This document shows positions 33,736-42,712 of a DNA stretch of 64,000 nt, piece after piece. Origin of the DNA: an uncultured Bacteroidales bacterium (GTDB lineage: Bacteria > Bacteroidota > Bacteroidia > Bacteroidales > Paludibacteraceae). Location: positions 31,705 to 95,704 of the forward strand of contig ONPG01000007.1 in the NCBI GenBank assembly GCA_900319645.1. Direction: 5' to 3'. Under the pieces are notes generated by a model. It did not search any database. It had not been told where the DNA came from and saw only the letters and a program-made list of their open reading frames with translations. Numbering within the stretch: the first letter of the stretch is position 1; each line of letters begins with the position of its first letter. The translations under genes were made by a program, and so were the position numbers.

Positions 33736-35052
33736 TTATCCTTTGATGCTGAAAGGCCAGCAGTACGATTCCTCTTGGTGAGCTACATGCGGGAATTGAA
33801 GAGCCACCTCGAGGATAAAGTTGAAGTCGTACAGGTGCGTTGCGGCTATATAGGCTTGGTTTTTCGCTGCTGCATATGCTGCGGTGATTTCGCCGCCGTT
33901 ACGAATCTGCTCGAGTTGGTTGTCCAATTCAATCAGACGCTTCATCATGGCGGTCATTTTTACATCGTATGCTTTCACTTCCGCGAGCCATTTCTCGACT
34001 TGTTTTCTATTATAGGCATCGATGAGTGCATTCTCCGATTTACGGCCTTCAATCCACCATGAAGGATAGCAAATAGTCTGTCCTTCTTTGGCATTCTTGC
34101 AGCAGTCCCAGTTATCCAAGCGCGCTGCGAGTTGGTCTTCCATTTGGATAGCACGCTTGCACTCGGAAGACGCACGCCAACCTTCAATGATTTGCGCGAA
34201 GAGTTCCTCCAGCTTGTTGGTGGGCAAACCTGTGGTGTGCGCAGCAAAACTTGCATCGTTTAACATCCCATTCGCGTGCGCTTGTAACTGCACATGCTTC
34301 ATCATATCCATGTTATCGTTCTTGAACTCGAAGGCCTCGTTAGCTAACGCGGAGAGTTGCTCACCCAATGCACCGTATTCGTTTTCGTGCGGGTCTCCGG
34401 CATTGACATTCTCATTGCCAAACTGCGCATTGGCCGCATAAAGACGGTTATAGAGGCTCGGATGATTCGATTGGAGATAGGCTTCCGTTCCTTTGGGATT
34501 GGACTGCGCCATATTGATGATTTTGATGTACTCCTGCTTGGAGATCCCCCATTTCGCGGCGAACTTTCCGGCCATAACATCCATCATCTGCGCCTCGGAC
34601 ATTTTCTCATTGATCTCACCGGACATATAAAGTTGCATCATCTCTTGCTGCGAAGGCATGAGTCCGGCGTTCACATTGGCGTTATACTGCGCCATGGCTT
34701 TTTGGTTAGACTTCTGCTGTTTCTTTCCGAGTTCAAGGGTTTTGCTATTCAACTCCTGCTGTTTTTCCAGTAGTGTACTGCGGAAATTGAGGGCACCTTG
34801 GTAGTAAGCAGCAGAACCCCTTACGGCATAAGCCGTTTTGGCTTCGGGCGTGATGAGGTCATTTGCCGTAGGCATCGCCGGACGCTTGTTGATAAGGTCT
34901 GCGAACGAGTTGATCTTCGTTGCAGGAATGCTTTCTTCCAGTTCATAACCACCGCCGGTGATAAGGGCTTCAATTTGATGGTCGAATTCTTGCGCCATAC
35001 CCGGCATGGCGAGCACTATGCCAGCCAATACCGTAAAGAGTATTTTTTTCAT
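33736..35052 (-). CDS. Secreted hypothetical protein
   Basis: 438 residues with a clear signal peptide (ILFTVLAGIVLAMPGMA) and a mature part rich in Gln, Asn and Met. It is largely helical, with a coiled-coil-like stretch around 95-125 (LLEKQQELNSKTLELGKKQQKSN). Two adjacent cysteines (DNWDCCKNAKEG) lie near residue 340. No catalytic motif or known family was recognised. Its promoter (35216-35246) is about 165 bp upstream, with an unusual start-less frame in between. Confidence 0.75.
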   Translation of the reverse strand: MKKILFTVLAGIVLAMPGMAQEFDHQIEALITGGGYELEESIPATKINSFADLINKRPAMPTANDLITPEAKTAYAVRGSAAYYQGALNFRSTLLEKQQELNSKTLELGKKQQKSNQKAMAQYNANVNAGLMPSQQEMMQLYMSGEINEKMSEAQMMDVMAGKFAAKWGISKQEYIKIINMAQSNPKGTEAYLQSNHPSLYNRLYAANAQFGNENVNAGDPHENEYGALGEQLSALANEAFEFKNDNMDMMKHVQLQAHANGMLNDASFAAHTTGLPTNKLEELFAQIIEGWRASSECKRAIQMEDQLAARLDNWDCCKNAKEGQTICYPSWWIEGRKSENALIDAYNRKQVEKWLAEVKAYDVKMTAMMKRLIELDNQLEQIRNGGEITAAYAAAKNQAYIAATHLYDFNFILEVALQFPHVAHQEESYCWPFSIKG

Positions 35053-35063
35053 ACGTATCAGTT

Positions 35064-35215
35064 TTAGTCATTCAATGCGCTGCAAGCGTCTGGGTCATTG
35101 GCCGCTGCTTTAGTATAAGATGCCGTACCGACTCCTGTGCCGTTAATAGCATTTACTTGCGCCTGTGCTTCAGATTCTGTCCCCCAATAATAGGTAACTT
35201 TTTTACTTCCGGCTG
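35064..35215 (-). pseudogene. Start-less coding-like frame in a leader
   Basis: About 50 codons read as YYWGTESEAQAQVNAINGTG through CSALND and a stop 11 bp before the next ATG. The composition looks coding, but no ATG, GTG or TTG occurs in frame downstream of the -7 box, and the frame extends upstream through the promoter. It is probably the 3' remnant of a lost secreted-protein gene, or a peptide with a non-standard start. Confidence 0.35.
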
Positions 35216-35246
35216 CAAAGTTACAACTTTTTTTTGATATATGCAA
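35216..35246 (-). promoter_or_regulatory. Promoter of the secreted hypothetical gene
   Basis: TTGC, 19 bp, TAACTTTG on the minus strand. Confidence 0.85.
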
Positions 35247-35310
35247 ATAAATCTCTCCTTTTTCAATATCCACAAAAAAATCTGCACTTTGGATGCAGAT
35301 TTTTAGTTTG

Positions 35311-36453
35311 TTACAACTGGCGCAGATTCTTTTTGGCGAGGATCGTGCCGTTCTGGATGACGATCAGGCCGGGATTGGCGCGGACGATGGTCTTCAGGGT
35401 GACGGGATCCGTGTAACAGAAAGCCCGTGTTGTGGTCTCTTCATTCCAGCCAAACTCTTCTGCCAACTCCTCAATCTCGTCTTCGCCCGAGCCGGTGAGG
35501 AAATAGATGGGACTAACCTCTCCCCGTCCCTCTCCACAAGAGAGGGAGGTGGTCATCTCCTCGTACATGCGGAAGGCCTTGGCGGCCTGCTTGCGGTCTG
35601 CTTTCTGGAGGTCGTACATGATTATCAGCGTCACGGGTTCTTCGCTCTCAAGAATGTCGTACGTGATATCCTCGTAGTCCATCGTCAGAATCTCGAAATC
35701 GTGAATCGGCGCTTCGTAACCTTTCTTGACCAGCACGGATTTCTGATCGACAAACGTCCATTCGGGGTCGCCTTTGGGGTAGTTATCCAGCGTGAACGAC
35801 TGTTTCTTGCCGTCGCGCTCGTAGATAAGGGTCGTCTCATAGACATCCGGCTCGGCGTCCTCGGGAATCTCCATCAGCTGAGGGATGTTATTGCCCACTT
35901 TGTACGGGCGGAAATCGATAGGCGGCAGGTGGAGGAACGAGTACTCCATCAACGCAAATCCCGCTACGGCAGTCACTACGGCAATCGCTAATTCGGCTTT
36001 CCAGGAGAAGGTCTCAGGAATAGCCTTGCGGCAGACAATCAGCACAATAACCAGCGCCAGCAGAACGATATTCTTCCAGAACGTCTGCCAGTTGGTGAGC
36101 ACGAGCGCGTCGCCGAAACAGCCGCAGTCGCTCACCGGGTTCGTGAGCGCAATCCACAGCGTGAGCGGCGTCATCACCAGATAGAATGCCAGACTCAGCC
36201 AACTGGTCCACTGTGTGCGGACATTCAGCAGCAGACACACGCCTAACACCAACTCCGCCAGGATAAGTCCTATCGCCGCGAAACTGGCTAAAGGTATCAG
36301 ATCCGTGAAGAATCCGCCGAAAGCCTTGAGGTAATCCTCGATCTTATAGACCGTGCCGAGCGGATCAACCGCCTTGACGAAACCTGAGAAAAGAAAAGTA
36401 AGCGCCAGCAATGTCCGTGCGCAACTACCGATAATATGTTTTGTCTTGTTCAT
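35311..36453 (-). CDS. DoxX/MauE-like membrane protein of the BT_3928 type
   Basis: 380 residues. Four membrane helices in the first half (about 10-30, 50-75, 80-105, 125-145) carry the NPVSDCGCFGDALVLTNWQTFWKN box typical of DoxX/MauE-like proteins. The second half is soluble with a thioredoxin-like layout. A role in periplasmic redox handling is inferred. Residues about 301-311 (TTSLSCGEGRGEVS) come from a GGGAGGG-type repeat (35517-35552). It follows the DUF1599 gene after 22 bp of CAGTTTTCA units. Confidence 0.8.
   Translation of the reverse strand: MNKTKHIIGSCARTLLALTFLFSGFVKAVDPLGTVYKIEDYLKAFGGFFTDLIPLASFAAIGLILAELVLGVCLLLNVRTQWTSWLSLAFYLVMTPLTLWIALTNPVSDCGCFGDALVLTNWQTFWKNIVLLALVIVLIVCRKAIPETFSWKAELAIAVVTAVAGFALMEYSFLHLPPIDFRPYKVGNNIPQLMEIPEDAEPDVYETTLIYERDGKKQSFTLDNYPKGDPEWTFVDQKSVLVKKGYEAPIHDFEILTMDYEDITYDILESEEPVTLIIMYDLQKADRKQAAKAFRMYEEMTTSLSCGEGRGEVSPIYFLTGSGEDEIEELAEEFGWNEETTTRAFCYTDPVTLKTIVRANPGLIVIQNGTILAKKNLRQL
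35517..35552. repeat. GGGAGGG-type repeat in the DoxX/MauE-like gene
   Basis: CTCTCCCCGTCCCTCTCC-ACAA-GAGAGGGAGGTGG, a hairpin read in frame as TTSLSCGEGRGE. Confidence 0.8.
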
Positions 36454-36475
36454 GAGTCTCTTCAGTTTTCACTTT

Positions 36476-37012
36476 TCAGTTTTCATAGTGAATCAAATCA
36501 AAGATAGCGTAGTTGATGATGTCGAAATAATTGCCTTCCACGCCTTCGGACGCAATCGTTTTTCCGCCGTTGTTGAGGATGGTTTTGATGCGGATGATCT
36601 TGGCGAGAATCATATCCACGATCCCTTCTTTCGACATCTCGCGCCACGCCTCGCCGTAGTCGTGGTTCTTGCGGATCATCAGCTCTTTGGCTTCGGCAAG
36701 CACCTGGTCGTATAGCGTAGCGGCTTCTTCGCGCGACATGTCGATGGAGTCGGCGTAGCCGTGGCGGGCTTGGATGATGGCGGTAATGCCGTAATTGACA
36801 ATCGCACGGAGGTTGCCCTCGATGTCGTCGCCCACCAGACTGATGCCCGTCGTTTGCACCTGACGGATGTTGCAGACCTTGATATAGAGCTGGTCGGTAA
36901 TGCCGTGGAGGCGGAAAATACGCCACGAAGGACCGTAGTCCTGCATCTTGTCTATGAAAATAGCGCGGCATTGAGCCGTCACTTGGTCAAACTGTTGGTT
37001 GGTATCGGACAT
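36476..37012 (-). CDS. DUF1599 protein
   Basis: 178-residue cytoplasmic protein made of two similar halves. Each half has the pattern F(I/M)xKxxDYGxxW(R) (IDKMQDYGPSWRIFRLHG and IRKNHDYGEAWREMSKEG) followed by a helix with IxxIxN, typical of DUF1599. Its function is unknown; in Bacteroidales it is usually next to the BT_3928-type gene, as here. The end of the gene meets a TTTTCA-type repeat. Confidence 0.85.
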   Translation of the reverse strand: MSDTNQQFDQVTAQCRAIFIDKMQDYGPSWRIFRLHGITDQLYIKVCNIRQVQTTGISLVGDDIEGNLRAIVNYGITAIIQARHGYADSIDMSREEAATLYDQVLAEAKELMIRKNHDYGEAWREMSKEGIVDMILAKIIRIKTILNNGGKTIASEGVEGNYFDIINYAIFDLIHYEN

Positions 37013-37141
37013 GGTAAATAACGAATAAAAAATTTAAAATCTAAAACATCAATTTATATACGATTATTAAGATTGGAAGGTCGCGGAACGGGAGATACCT
37101 ATCCCGACTTTCCTTCGACTCTCTCTCGACATAGTCTCGAC

Positions 37142-38485
37142 TCAGTCACGAGACTCAAAAAGTACACGATTATTAAGATTTTCGAGGTCAACGAGTTGCT
37201 GCTCGCCGGAGGTCATATTCTTGAGCATCACTTTGTTCTGCGCCATCTCGTCTCCGCCGACAATTGCCACCCAAGGAATCTGCTTGGCGTCGGCGTAGCT
37301 CATCTGTTTCTTCATTTTCGCCGGCTCGGGGAAGACCTCTACGGCTATTCCGTTCGCGCGGAGCTCTTTCGCCCAGCCAAGCGCATAGCGCAACTCGTCC
37401 TGACCGAACGTAGCGAAAAGCACCTGCGTGGTCGATTGCAGCTCTTTGGGGAACAGATCCAGTTCGGTCAGCACGTCGTAGATACGATCGGCGCCGAAGG
37501 AGATGCCCACGCCGGATACGTTCGGCAGGCCGAAGATGCCGGTGAGGTTGTCGTAGCGTCCGCCGCCCGTGATCGAACCGATCTGTGCGTCCAGCGCTTT
37601 GACCTCGAAGATAGCGCCGGTGTAATAATTAAGTCCGCGCGCGAGGCATAGATCGAGCTCGATAGAGAAATGGCATTCTTCTTTGAGCGAAGCGGTCTTT
37701 GTACTTTCTACTAATGCAAACACCTCTTCCATTTCCGCTACGCCCTTCAAACCGATCTCGCTGGAGGCAAGGATGCTTTTGAGCGAGCCGAGTTTCTCCG
37801 CAGTCGTTCCGCTGAGGTGGAGGATGGGCTGGAGTGCTTCCACGGCTTCGTTGCTCAGCCCGCGTTCGCGGAGTTCGTTGTTGACCGCCTCCACGCCTAT
37901 CTTGTCGAGTTTGTCGATGGCTACGGTGATATCCACTATCTTGTCCGGCGCACCGATGACCTCGGCGATACCGGCAAGTATCTTGCGGTTGTTGATATGC
38001 AGGCATACGTTGATACCCAGGCGGCGATAGACCTCCTCCACGATCTGGATGAGCTCGAGTTCGCCGATGAGGCTGTCGGAGCCTATGACGTCCACGTCAC
38101 ACTGGTAGAACTCGCGGTAACGGCCTTTCTGCGGACGGTCGGCACGCCAAACGGGTTGAATCTGGAAACGCTTGAAGGGGAAACTGATCTCCTCGCGGTG
38201 TTGTACCACGTAGCGTGCAAACGGAACGGTCAGGTCGTATCGCAGACCTTTCTCCGGCGCCAGCGAAGCCTTCTCTCCGCTGTTCTGGATGCGGAAAAGG
38301 AGCTTGTCGCCTTCCTCGCCGTACTTACCCATCAGGGTTCCGATGTTCTCCATCGCCGGCGTCTCAATCTGCTGGAAACCATAGAGCGAGAAGACACCTT
38401 TGATGGTGTCGAAGATATAATTGCGGCGTGCCATTTCGAGTTGTCCGAAATCACGCGTGCCTTTTGGAATACTGGGTTTAGTCAT
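37142..38485 (-). CDS. hisS: Histidine-tRNA ligase
   Basis: Class II aminoacyl-tRNA synthetase, 447 residues. Motif 1 region IPKGTRDFG, motif 2 ([32 protein letters not shown]), the histidine A/B loops ([14 protein letters not shown] and SITGGGRYD), motif 3 ([17 protein letters not shown]) and an anticodon-binding C-terminal domain are present. Residues about 257-268 ([10 protein letters not shown]) contain a short repeat-like piece (AGCGAAGCGGTCTTTGTACT, 37683-37715). It lies 39 bp after waaA; the frame ends in VLFESRD near a direct continuation of repeats. Confidence 0.97.
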   Translation of the reverse strand: MTKPSIPKGTRDFGQLEMARRNYIFDTIKGVFSLYGFQQIETPAMENIGTLMGKYGEEGDKLLFRIQNSGEKASLAPEKGLRYDLTVPFARYVVQHREEISFPFKRFQIQPVWRADRPQKGRYREFYQCDVDVIGSDSLIGELELIQIVEEVYRRLGINVCLHINNRKILAGIAEVIGAPDKIVDITVAIDKLDKIGVEAVNNELRERGLSNEAVEALQPILHLSGTTAEKLGSLKSILASSEIGLKGVAEMEEVFALVESTKTASLKEECHFSIELDLCLARGLNYYTGAIFEVKALDAQIGSITGGGRYDNLTGIFGLPNVSGVGISFGADRIYDVLTELDLFPKELQSTTQVLFATFGQDELRYALGWAKELRANGIAVEVFPEPAKMKKQMSYADAKQIPWVAIVGGDEMAQNKVMLKNMTSGEQQLVDLENLNNRVLFESRD

Positions 38486-38524
38486 TTTTTTATTTTAACA
38501 TTTATTTTATCATTGTTTATTTGC

Positions 38525-39772
38525 TCATTTGTTTTGGAAAATCTCTCTATAGATTTTGTCCGTGGCGCCGAGTTCGGATTGCACGTACCGAGCGGCTCTC
38601 GCCCCCGTCTCGGCGTGGTTGTCCAGCGCACGAAGGAGTGCGTTTTGCAGCTCGTCGTAGTTCTTCACGCTCTCGGCGGCTCCTGCGGCAATCAGACCTT
38701 TCGCCTCGCGGAAATGCTGGTAATTGGGTCCGAACACCACAGGCATCCCGTACGCCGCCGCCTCGATGGTGTTGTGGATCCCCACGCCGAATCCGCCGCC
38801 TATATATGCCACCTGGCCGTACGGATAGATAGACGAGAGCAAGCCCATCGTGTCCACCACCAGCACGCGTGCGTGGCGGATATTCACATCGTTGGCGCGT
38901 GTGTAGCGAACCATCCGGCCTTCGAATAGCTCAAAGATGGTGTGCAGGTGCTTCTCATCTATCTCGTGCGGAACGAGGATCAGCTTGATAGCCAGGCTGT
39001 TGTCGATGAACCGGGCAAGCAACGCTTCGTCTTGAGGCCATGTGCTGCCGGCTACTATAACTTGCTTGCTGCCACCCACAAACTGCTCCACAACGGGAAT
39101 CTGCTTAGGGTGGGCGGTCACCTCTGCCATCCGGTCGAAACGGGTGTCGCCGGCTATCGACGAGCGGCTGATCCCGCTCTCTCGAAGCAGCTGGAGCGAC
39201 GCTTGGTCCTGCACATAAATATGTGTGAAACAGCGGAGTGTGTCCAGATACCATTTGCCCCACGGCCGGAAGAACAGTTGTCCCGGACGGAAGATAGCCG
39301 AGATCGAGTAGGTGGGTATATTGCGTCTCTTCAGCTCATGCAGATAAGCCGGCCAGAACTCATATTTGACGAAGATTGCCATCGTCGGCTGCAGGGCGTC
39401 GAGAAAACGCCGGGCGTTGGTCCGTGTGGCGAAAGGCAGGTAATAGACGCCGTCCGCCTGGGCGTAGTGCTTGCGCATCTCGTAGCCCGAGGGACTGAAG
39501 AACGTCACCACGATCTTGTGCTGAGGCTTTTCCCGCCGCAGCCTCTCTATCAGCGGACGTGCCTGCTCGAACTCGCCGACCGACGCCGCGTGAATCCAAA
39601 TGAGACCGCTACGCTGATAGACCGCTGTCGCTGATAGACCGCTGTCGCTGTTAGACCGCTTCGCTGTCAGATTTTTCAGCGTCTCCTCTTGACCACGCAC
39701 AAGCAAACGGGCTTTTTTGTGCCCGAACAATGCCGCAATCCGTATGAGTAGAAAATATAGGTACATGCACAT
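38525..39772 (-). CDS. waaA: 3-deoxy-D-manno-octulosonic acid (Kdo) transferase
   Basis: Adds Kdo to lipid A precursor at the inner face of the cytoplasmic membrane (GT30). About 415 residues. A membrane-anchoring N-terminal helix (MYLYFLLIRIAALFGHKKA) is followed by GLIWIHAASVGEFEQARPLIERLR, FVKYEFWPAYL, AGSTWPQDEALL, VVDTMGLLSSIYPYGQVAYIGGGFG and GIHNTIEAAAYGMPVVFGPNYQHF. Residues about 33-57 (AKRSNSDSGLSATAVYQRS) come from the repeat 39600-39672, just before the first conserved strand. The ATG at 39770 is chosen because GGGAG precedes it; ATGs at 39790 and 39766 are alternatives. Confidence 0.93.
   Translation of the reverse strand: MCMYLYFLLIRIAALFGHKKARLLVRGQEETLKNLTAKRSNSDSGLSATAVYQRSGLIWIHAASVGEFEQARPLIERLRREKPQHKIVVTFFSPSGYEMRKHYAQADGVYYLPFATRTNARRFLDALQPTMAIFVKYEFWPAYLHELKRRNIPTYSISAIFRPGQLFFRPWGKWYLDTLRCFTHIYVQDQASLQLLRESGISRSSIAGDTRFDRMAEVTAHPKQIPVVEQFVGGSKQVIVAGSTWPQDEALLARFIDNSLAIKLILVPHEIDEKHLHTIFELFEGRMVRYTRANDVNIRHARVLVVDTMGLLSSIYPYGQVAYIGGGFGVGIHNTIEAAAYGMPVVFGPNYQHFREAKGLIAAGAAESVKNYDELQNALLRALDNHAETGARAARYVQSELGATDKIYREIFQNK
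39600..39672. repeat. GACCGCTGTCGCTGATA repeat in waaA
   Basis: Four units of the type AGACCGCT(A/G/T)CGCTG(A/T), e.g. GATAGACCGCTGTCGCT twice in tandem. Same family as 10464-10600. Confidence 0.88.
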
Positions 39773-39800
39773 ACAAGCGCTCCCGCGCATAAATCGGCTG

Positions 39801-39831
39801 CAAAGTTACACAAAAAAAATGACATACGCAA
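39801..39831 (-). promoter_or_regulatory. Promoter of the waaA-hisS run
   Basis: TTGC, 19 bp, TAACTTTG on the minus strand, only about 30 bp from the chosen ATG. Confidence 0.85.
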
Positions 39832-39866
39832 GCGCGCACGTCACTTTTCTTGTCAGAACGGTCATT

Positions 39867-40361
39867 TTATGCCAAACACGCGGCTATTTTTTCCAGATAA
39901 TAGCGGTCGGTCTCGTCAAAAGTGGCTAATTCTTTGCTGTCGATGTCCAGCACGGCAATCACTTCGTTGCCTCTGAAAACAGGCACTACTATCTCGCTTT
40001 GCGAGAGCGATGAGCAGGCGATGTGTCCCGGGAACTGGTGTACGTCCGGCACGATGACTGTCTCGCCTCTCTGCCAAGCCGTTCCGCAAACGCCTTTGCC
40101 GTACGGGATACGCGTGCAGGCTATCGGTCCTTGAAACGGCCCGAGAACCAACTGATGACTTCGTGTCGGGGACTTCGTGTTAGTGACTTCGTGTTGATGA
40201 CTTTGTGCTAGTTTTACCAGATAGAATCCTGTCCACCAGAACCCGAACGCCTCGTGCAGCACTGCCGCCACGTTCGCCATGTTAGCCACAAGGTCGCCCT
40301 CATCCTGGACGAGGGCGACCACTTGCGGTAACAGACTTTCGTATTGTTCTTGTTTGGACAT
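39867..40361 (-). CDS. GAF-type free methionine-(R)-sulfoxide reductase
   Basis: 164 residues, single GAF domain of the fRMsr type. It reduces free methionine-R-sulfoxide using cysteines. The signature is complete: ACTRIPYGKGVCGTAW, VPDVHQFPGHIACSS and SEIVVPVF hold the three cysteines, and FWWTGFYLV precedes them. Residues about 52-70 (SHQHEVTNTKSPTRSHQ) fill the place of a short turn before LVLGPFQGP and are encoded by a GACTTCGTGTT-type repeat. Starts one base after the EF-G paralogue's stop, so the two genes are co-expressed. Confidence 0.92.
   Translation of the reverse strand: MSKQEQYESLLPQVVALVQDEGDLVANMANVAAVLHEAFGFWWTGFYLVKLAQSHQHEVTNTKSPTRSHQLVLGPFQGPIACTRIPYGKGVCGTAWQRGETVIVPDVHQFPGHIACSSLSQSEIVVPVFRGNEVIAVLDIDSKELATFDETDRYYLEKIAACLA
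40144..40212. repeat. GACTTCGTGTT repeat in the fRMsr gene
   Basis: Units TGATGACTTCGTGTCGGGGACTTCGTGTTAGT and GACTTCGTGTTGAT are read in frame as SHQHEVTNTKSPTRSHQ. Confidence 0.88.
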
Positions 40362-40362
40362 A

Positions 40363-42519
40363 TTAGTCTTCGTCGTTCTGCGTAGCAGCATAAGCGGCGA
40401 GCAGTTTCTCCTGTACGTCTGCCGGTACGAGCTGATAGCTGTTGAACGCCATCGTGAACGTAGCACGTCCGCCGGTGAGCGACGACAGGGTAGTGGAGTA
40501 GCTGGAAAGTTCCTTCAGAGGCACTTGCGCTTTCAGACGGGTGAAGCTCTTCTCGGTCTCCATGCCCATCACCATACCGCGACGGCCGTTGATGTCGCTC
40601 ATCACATCGCCCATGATATCCGACGGAACGAATACCTCGAGGTCGTAAACCGGCTCCAGAACTTTCGGGTTAGCCTCTTTGAACGCCTGTGCAAAGGCGT
40701 TGCGGCCTGCCAGACGGAACGAGATTTCGTTCGAGTCAACCGGGTGCATCTTTCCGTCATAAATAATGACGCGCACGTCGCGGGCGTACGAACCTGTGAG
40801 AGGTCCTTGCTCCATGCGGTCCATGATACCCTTGACGATAGCCGGGATAAAGCGTGCGTCGATAGCGCCGCCGACGATCGAGTTGATGATGATCAGCTTG
40901 CCGCCCCACTCGAGGTTGATCTCCTGCTGGTCCTTGACGGAGACTTTGTATTCCTGGTTGCCGAACTTATAGGTCTCTTTCACCGGCATACCTTCTTCAT
41001 ACGGCTCTACGATCAGGTGTACCTCGCCGAACTGGCCGGCACCTCCGGACTGTTTCTTGTGACGGTAATCGGCACGTGCAGCCTTGGTGATGGTCTCGCG
41101 ATACGGGATCTTCGGCTCGCTGAACTCAACCGGCATCTTGTCGTTGTTCTCCAGACGCCATTTCAGGGTACGCAGGTGGAACTCACCCTGACCGCTGACA
41201 ATCATCTGGCGGAGCTCTTTGCTCTGCTCAACCACCCAGGTCGGATCCTCTTCGTGCATACGGGTCAAGAGGGCTGCCAGTTTCTCAGCGTCGCTCTCGG
41301 TGACGGGCTTGATAGCACGGCGGTAACGCGGCTGCGGATAAACGATAGGAGCATATTGGTTGTCGCACTCTTTGGCGTTCAGTGTGTTGCCCGTGCGGGT
41401 ATCTTTCAGTTTGACGGTAGCACCGATGTCGCCTGCCGACAACTCATCCACTGCCGTACGGATCGAACCGGCTACGCTGTACAGCTGCGAGATACGCTCT
41501 TTCGTGCCGCGCTCCATGTTCACCAGGTCGTCGCCGTTGTGTACGGTGCCTTGCATCACGCGGAAATAGTTGACCTCGCCGATGTGCGGCTCAACGGATG
41601 TCTTGAACACATACAGGCTGGTCGGAGCACTGGCGTCCGGGCTGATTTTCTTGCCGTCCACGGTCGGATAGCTGAATTGTGCGGGGCTCGGTGCCATACC
41701 GTTCAGGAAGTCCATCAGACGGCGTACACCCATATCTTTCAATCCCGAGCAGCAGATAACCGGGTACATCGAGCCGTCTGCATACACGCTCTTCAGACCC
41801 TGCATGATCTCCTCGTCGGTCAGACCTTCGCCCAGGAACTTGTCCAGCAACGTCTCGTCTGCCTCGGCTGCCTGCTCCTGGAGTTGCTGACGCATCTCCT
41901 CTACTTTGTCGGCATACTCAGCCGGGATATCTTTGAGCTCCGGCGCACCGCCTTCGGCTTTCCAAACGAGCATCTTGCCCTTCAGCACGTCTATCACGGC
42001 GTTGAAGCCGGCACCTGCGTTCACGGGGAACTGGATGAGCGTGCACTTGTTGCCGAAATACTCCTTCAGCTGGTTGAACGTGCGCTCGAAATCAGCGTTC
42101 TCGTGGTCACATTTATTGATGACGAAAGCCAGCGGTTTGTGGGCTTTCTCTACAAGGCGGAAATTGTTTTGTGTTCCTACTTCCACGCCGTTATTGGCGC
42201 TCAGCAGGATCAGGGCGGAACCGCACATCTGCAATGCAGCTACTGTGCCGCCGCAGAAATCGTCGCTTCCTGCGCAGTCAATGATGTTCAGTTTCTTGCC
42301 CTCGAACTCGATGTTACATACTGTCGAGAAAACGGAGTAGCCGTACTCTTTCTCTACCGGGAAATAGTCGCACACGGTCGATTGCTGCTCAATCGTTCCG
42401 CGGCGTTTGATCACCCCGCACTCATACAACATCGACTCCATCAGAGTCGTCTTACCCGATCCCGAGCCGCCCAACATAGCGACATTCTTGATCTCATTAG
42501 CCTGATAAACTTTAGCCAT
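40363..42519 (-). CDS. EF-G paralogue (EF-G2-like) with altered GTPase motif
   Basis: 718 residues with the five-domain layout of elongation factor G. The P-loop reads GGSGSGKTTL (17-26) rather than [10 protein letters not shown]3 reads DCAGSDDF (81-88) instead of DTPGHVDF, so the catalytic His is Ser. G4 is NKCD (135-138). Domain IV contains KKQSGGAGQFGEVHLIVEP and domain V ends with TFTMAFNSYQLVP. Such paralogues in Bacteroides have been described as translocation factors with little or no GTP hydrolysis. The ATG at 42517-42519 is used because upstream codons run through the promoter. Followed by the fRMsr gene. Confidence 0.9.
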   Translation of the reverse strand: MAKVYQANEIKNVAMLGGSGSGKTTLMESMLYECGVIKRRGTIEQQSTVCDYFPVEKEYGYSVFSTVCNIEFEGKKLNIIDCAGSDDFCGGTVAALQMCGSALILLSANNGVEVGTQNNFRLVEKAHKPLAFVINKCDHENADFERTFNQLKEYFGNKCTLIQFPVNAGAGFNAVIDVLKGKMLVWKAEGGAPELKDIPAEYADKVEEMRQQLQEQAAEADETLLDKFLGEGLTDEEIMQGLKSVYADGSMYPVICCSGLKDMGVRRLMDFLNGMAPSPAQFSYPTVDGKKISPDASAPTSLYVFKTSVEPHIGEVNYFRVMQGTVHNGDDLVNMERGTKERISQLYSVAGSIRTAVDELSAGDIGATVKLKDTRTGNTLNAKECDNQYAPIVYPQPRYRRAIKPVTESDAEKLAALLTRMHEEDPTWVVEQSKELRQMIVSGQGEFHLRTLKWRLENNDKMPVEFSEPKIPYRETITKAARADYRHKKQSGGAGQFGEVHLIVEPYEEGMPVKETYKFGNQEYKVSVKDQQEINLEWGGKLIIINSIVGGAIDARFIPAIVKGIMDRMEQGPLTGSYARDVRVIIYDGKMHPVDSNEISFRLAGRNAFAQAFKEANPKVLEPVYDLEVFVPSDIMGDVMSDINGRRGMVMGMETEKSFTRLKAQVPLKELSSYSTTLSSLTGGRATFTMAFNSYQLVPADVQEKLLAAYAATQNDED

Positions 42520-42580
42520 AATAGTGTTAGTATTTAAGGATTTATTTGTTTTTTGCAAACCGTAGTTAGCAATTTGGGCG

Positions 42581-42611
42581 CAAAGGTAGTAAAAAAAAAT
42601 GACATACGCAA
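42581..42611 (-). promoter_or_regulatory. Promoter of the EF-G paralogue
   Basis: TTGC, 19 bp, TACCTTTG on the minus strand. Confidence 0.85.
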
Positions 42612-42639
42612 GAACGCACGTCATTTTTTTGTATTTTTT

Positions 42640-42712
42640 TTATCAATTATCAATTGTCAATTATCAATTAACCCGCCTTCCTCGTACATCGTACATCGCT
42701 CCCTTGTACATC
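42640..42712. repeat. AATTATC array plus TCGTACATC units at the end of the nuclease gene
   Basis: TATCAATTATCAATTGTCAA-type units supply the terminal Asn codon and TGA, as at 18545-18578. TCGTACATCGTACATCG and CTTGTACATC units encode part of the terminal motif (YKGAMYDVRG). Confidence 0.8.

Noticed and set aside
40279-42537. 752-codon plus-strand frame over the EF-G paralogue
   Set aside because: Antisense shadow caused by biased codon use; the minus strand carries all EF-G motifs.
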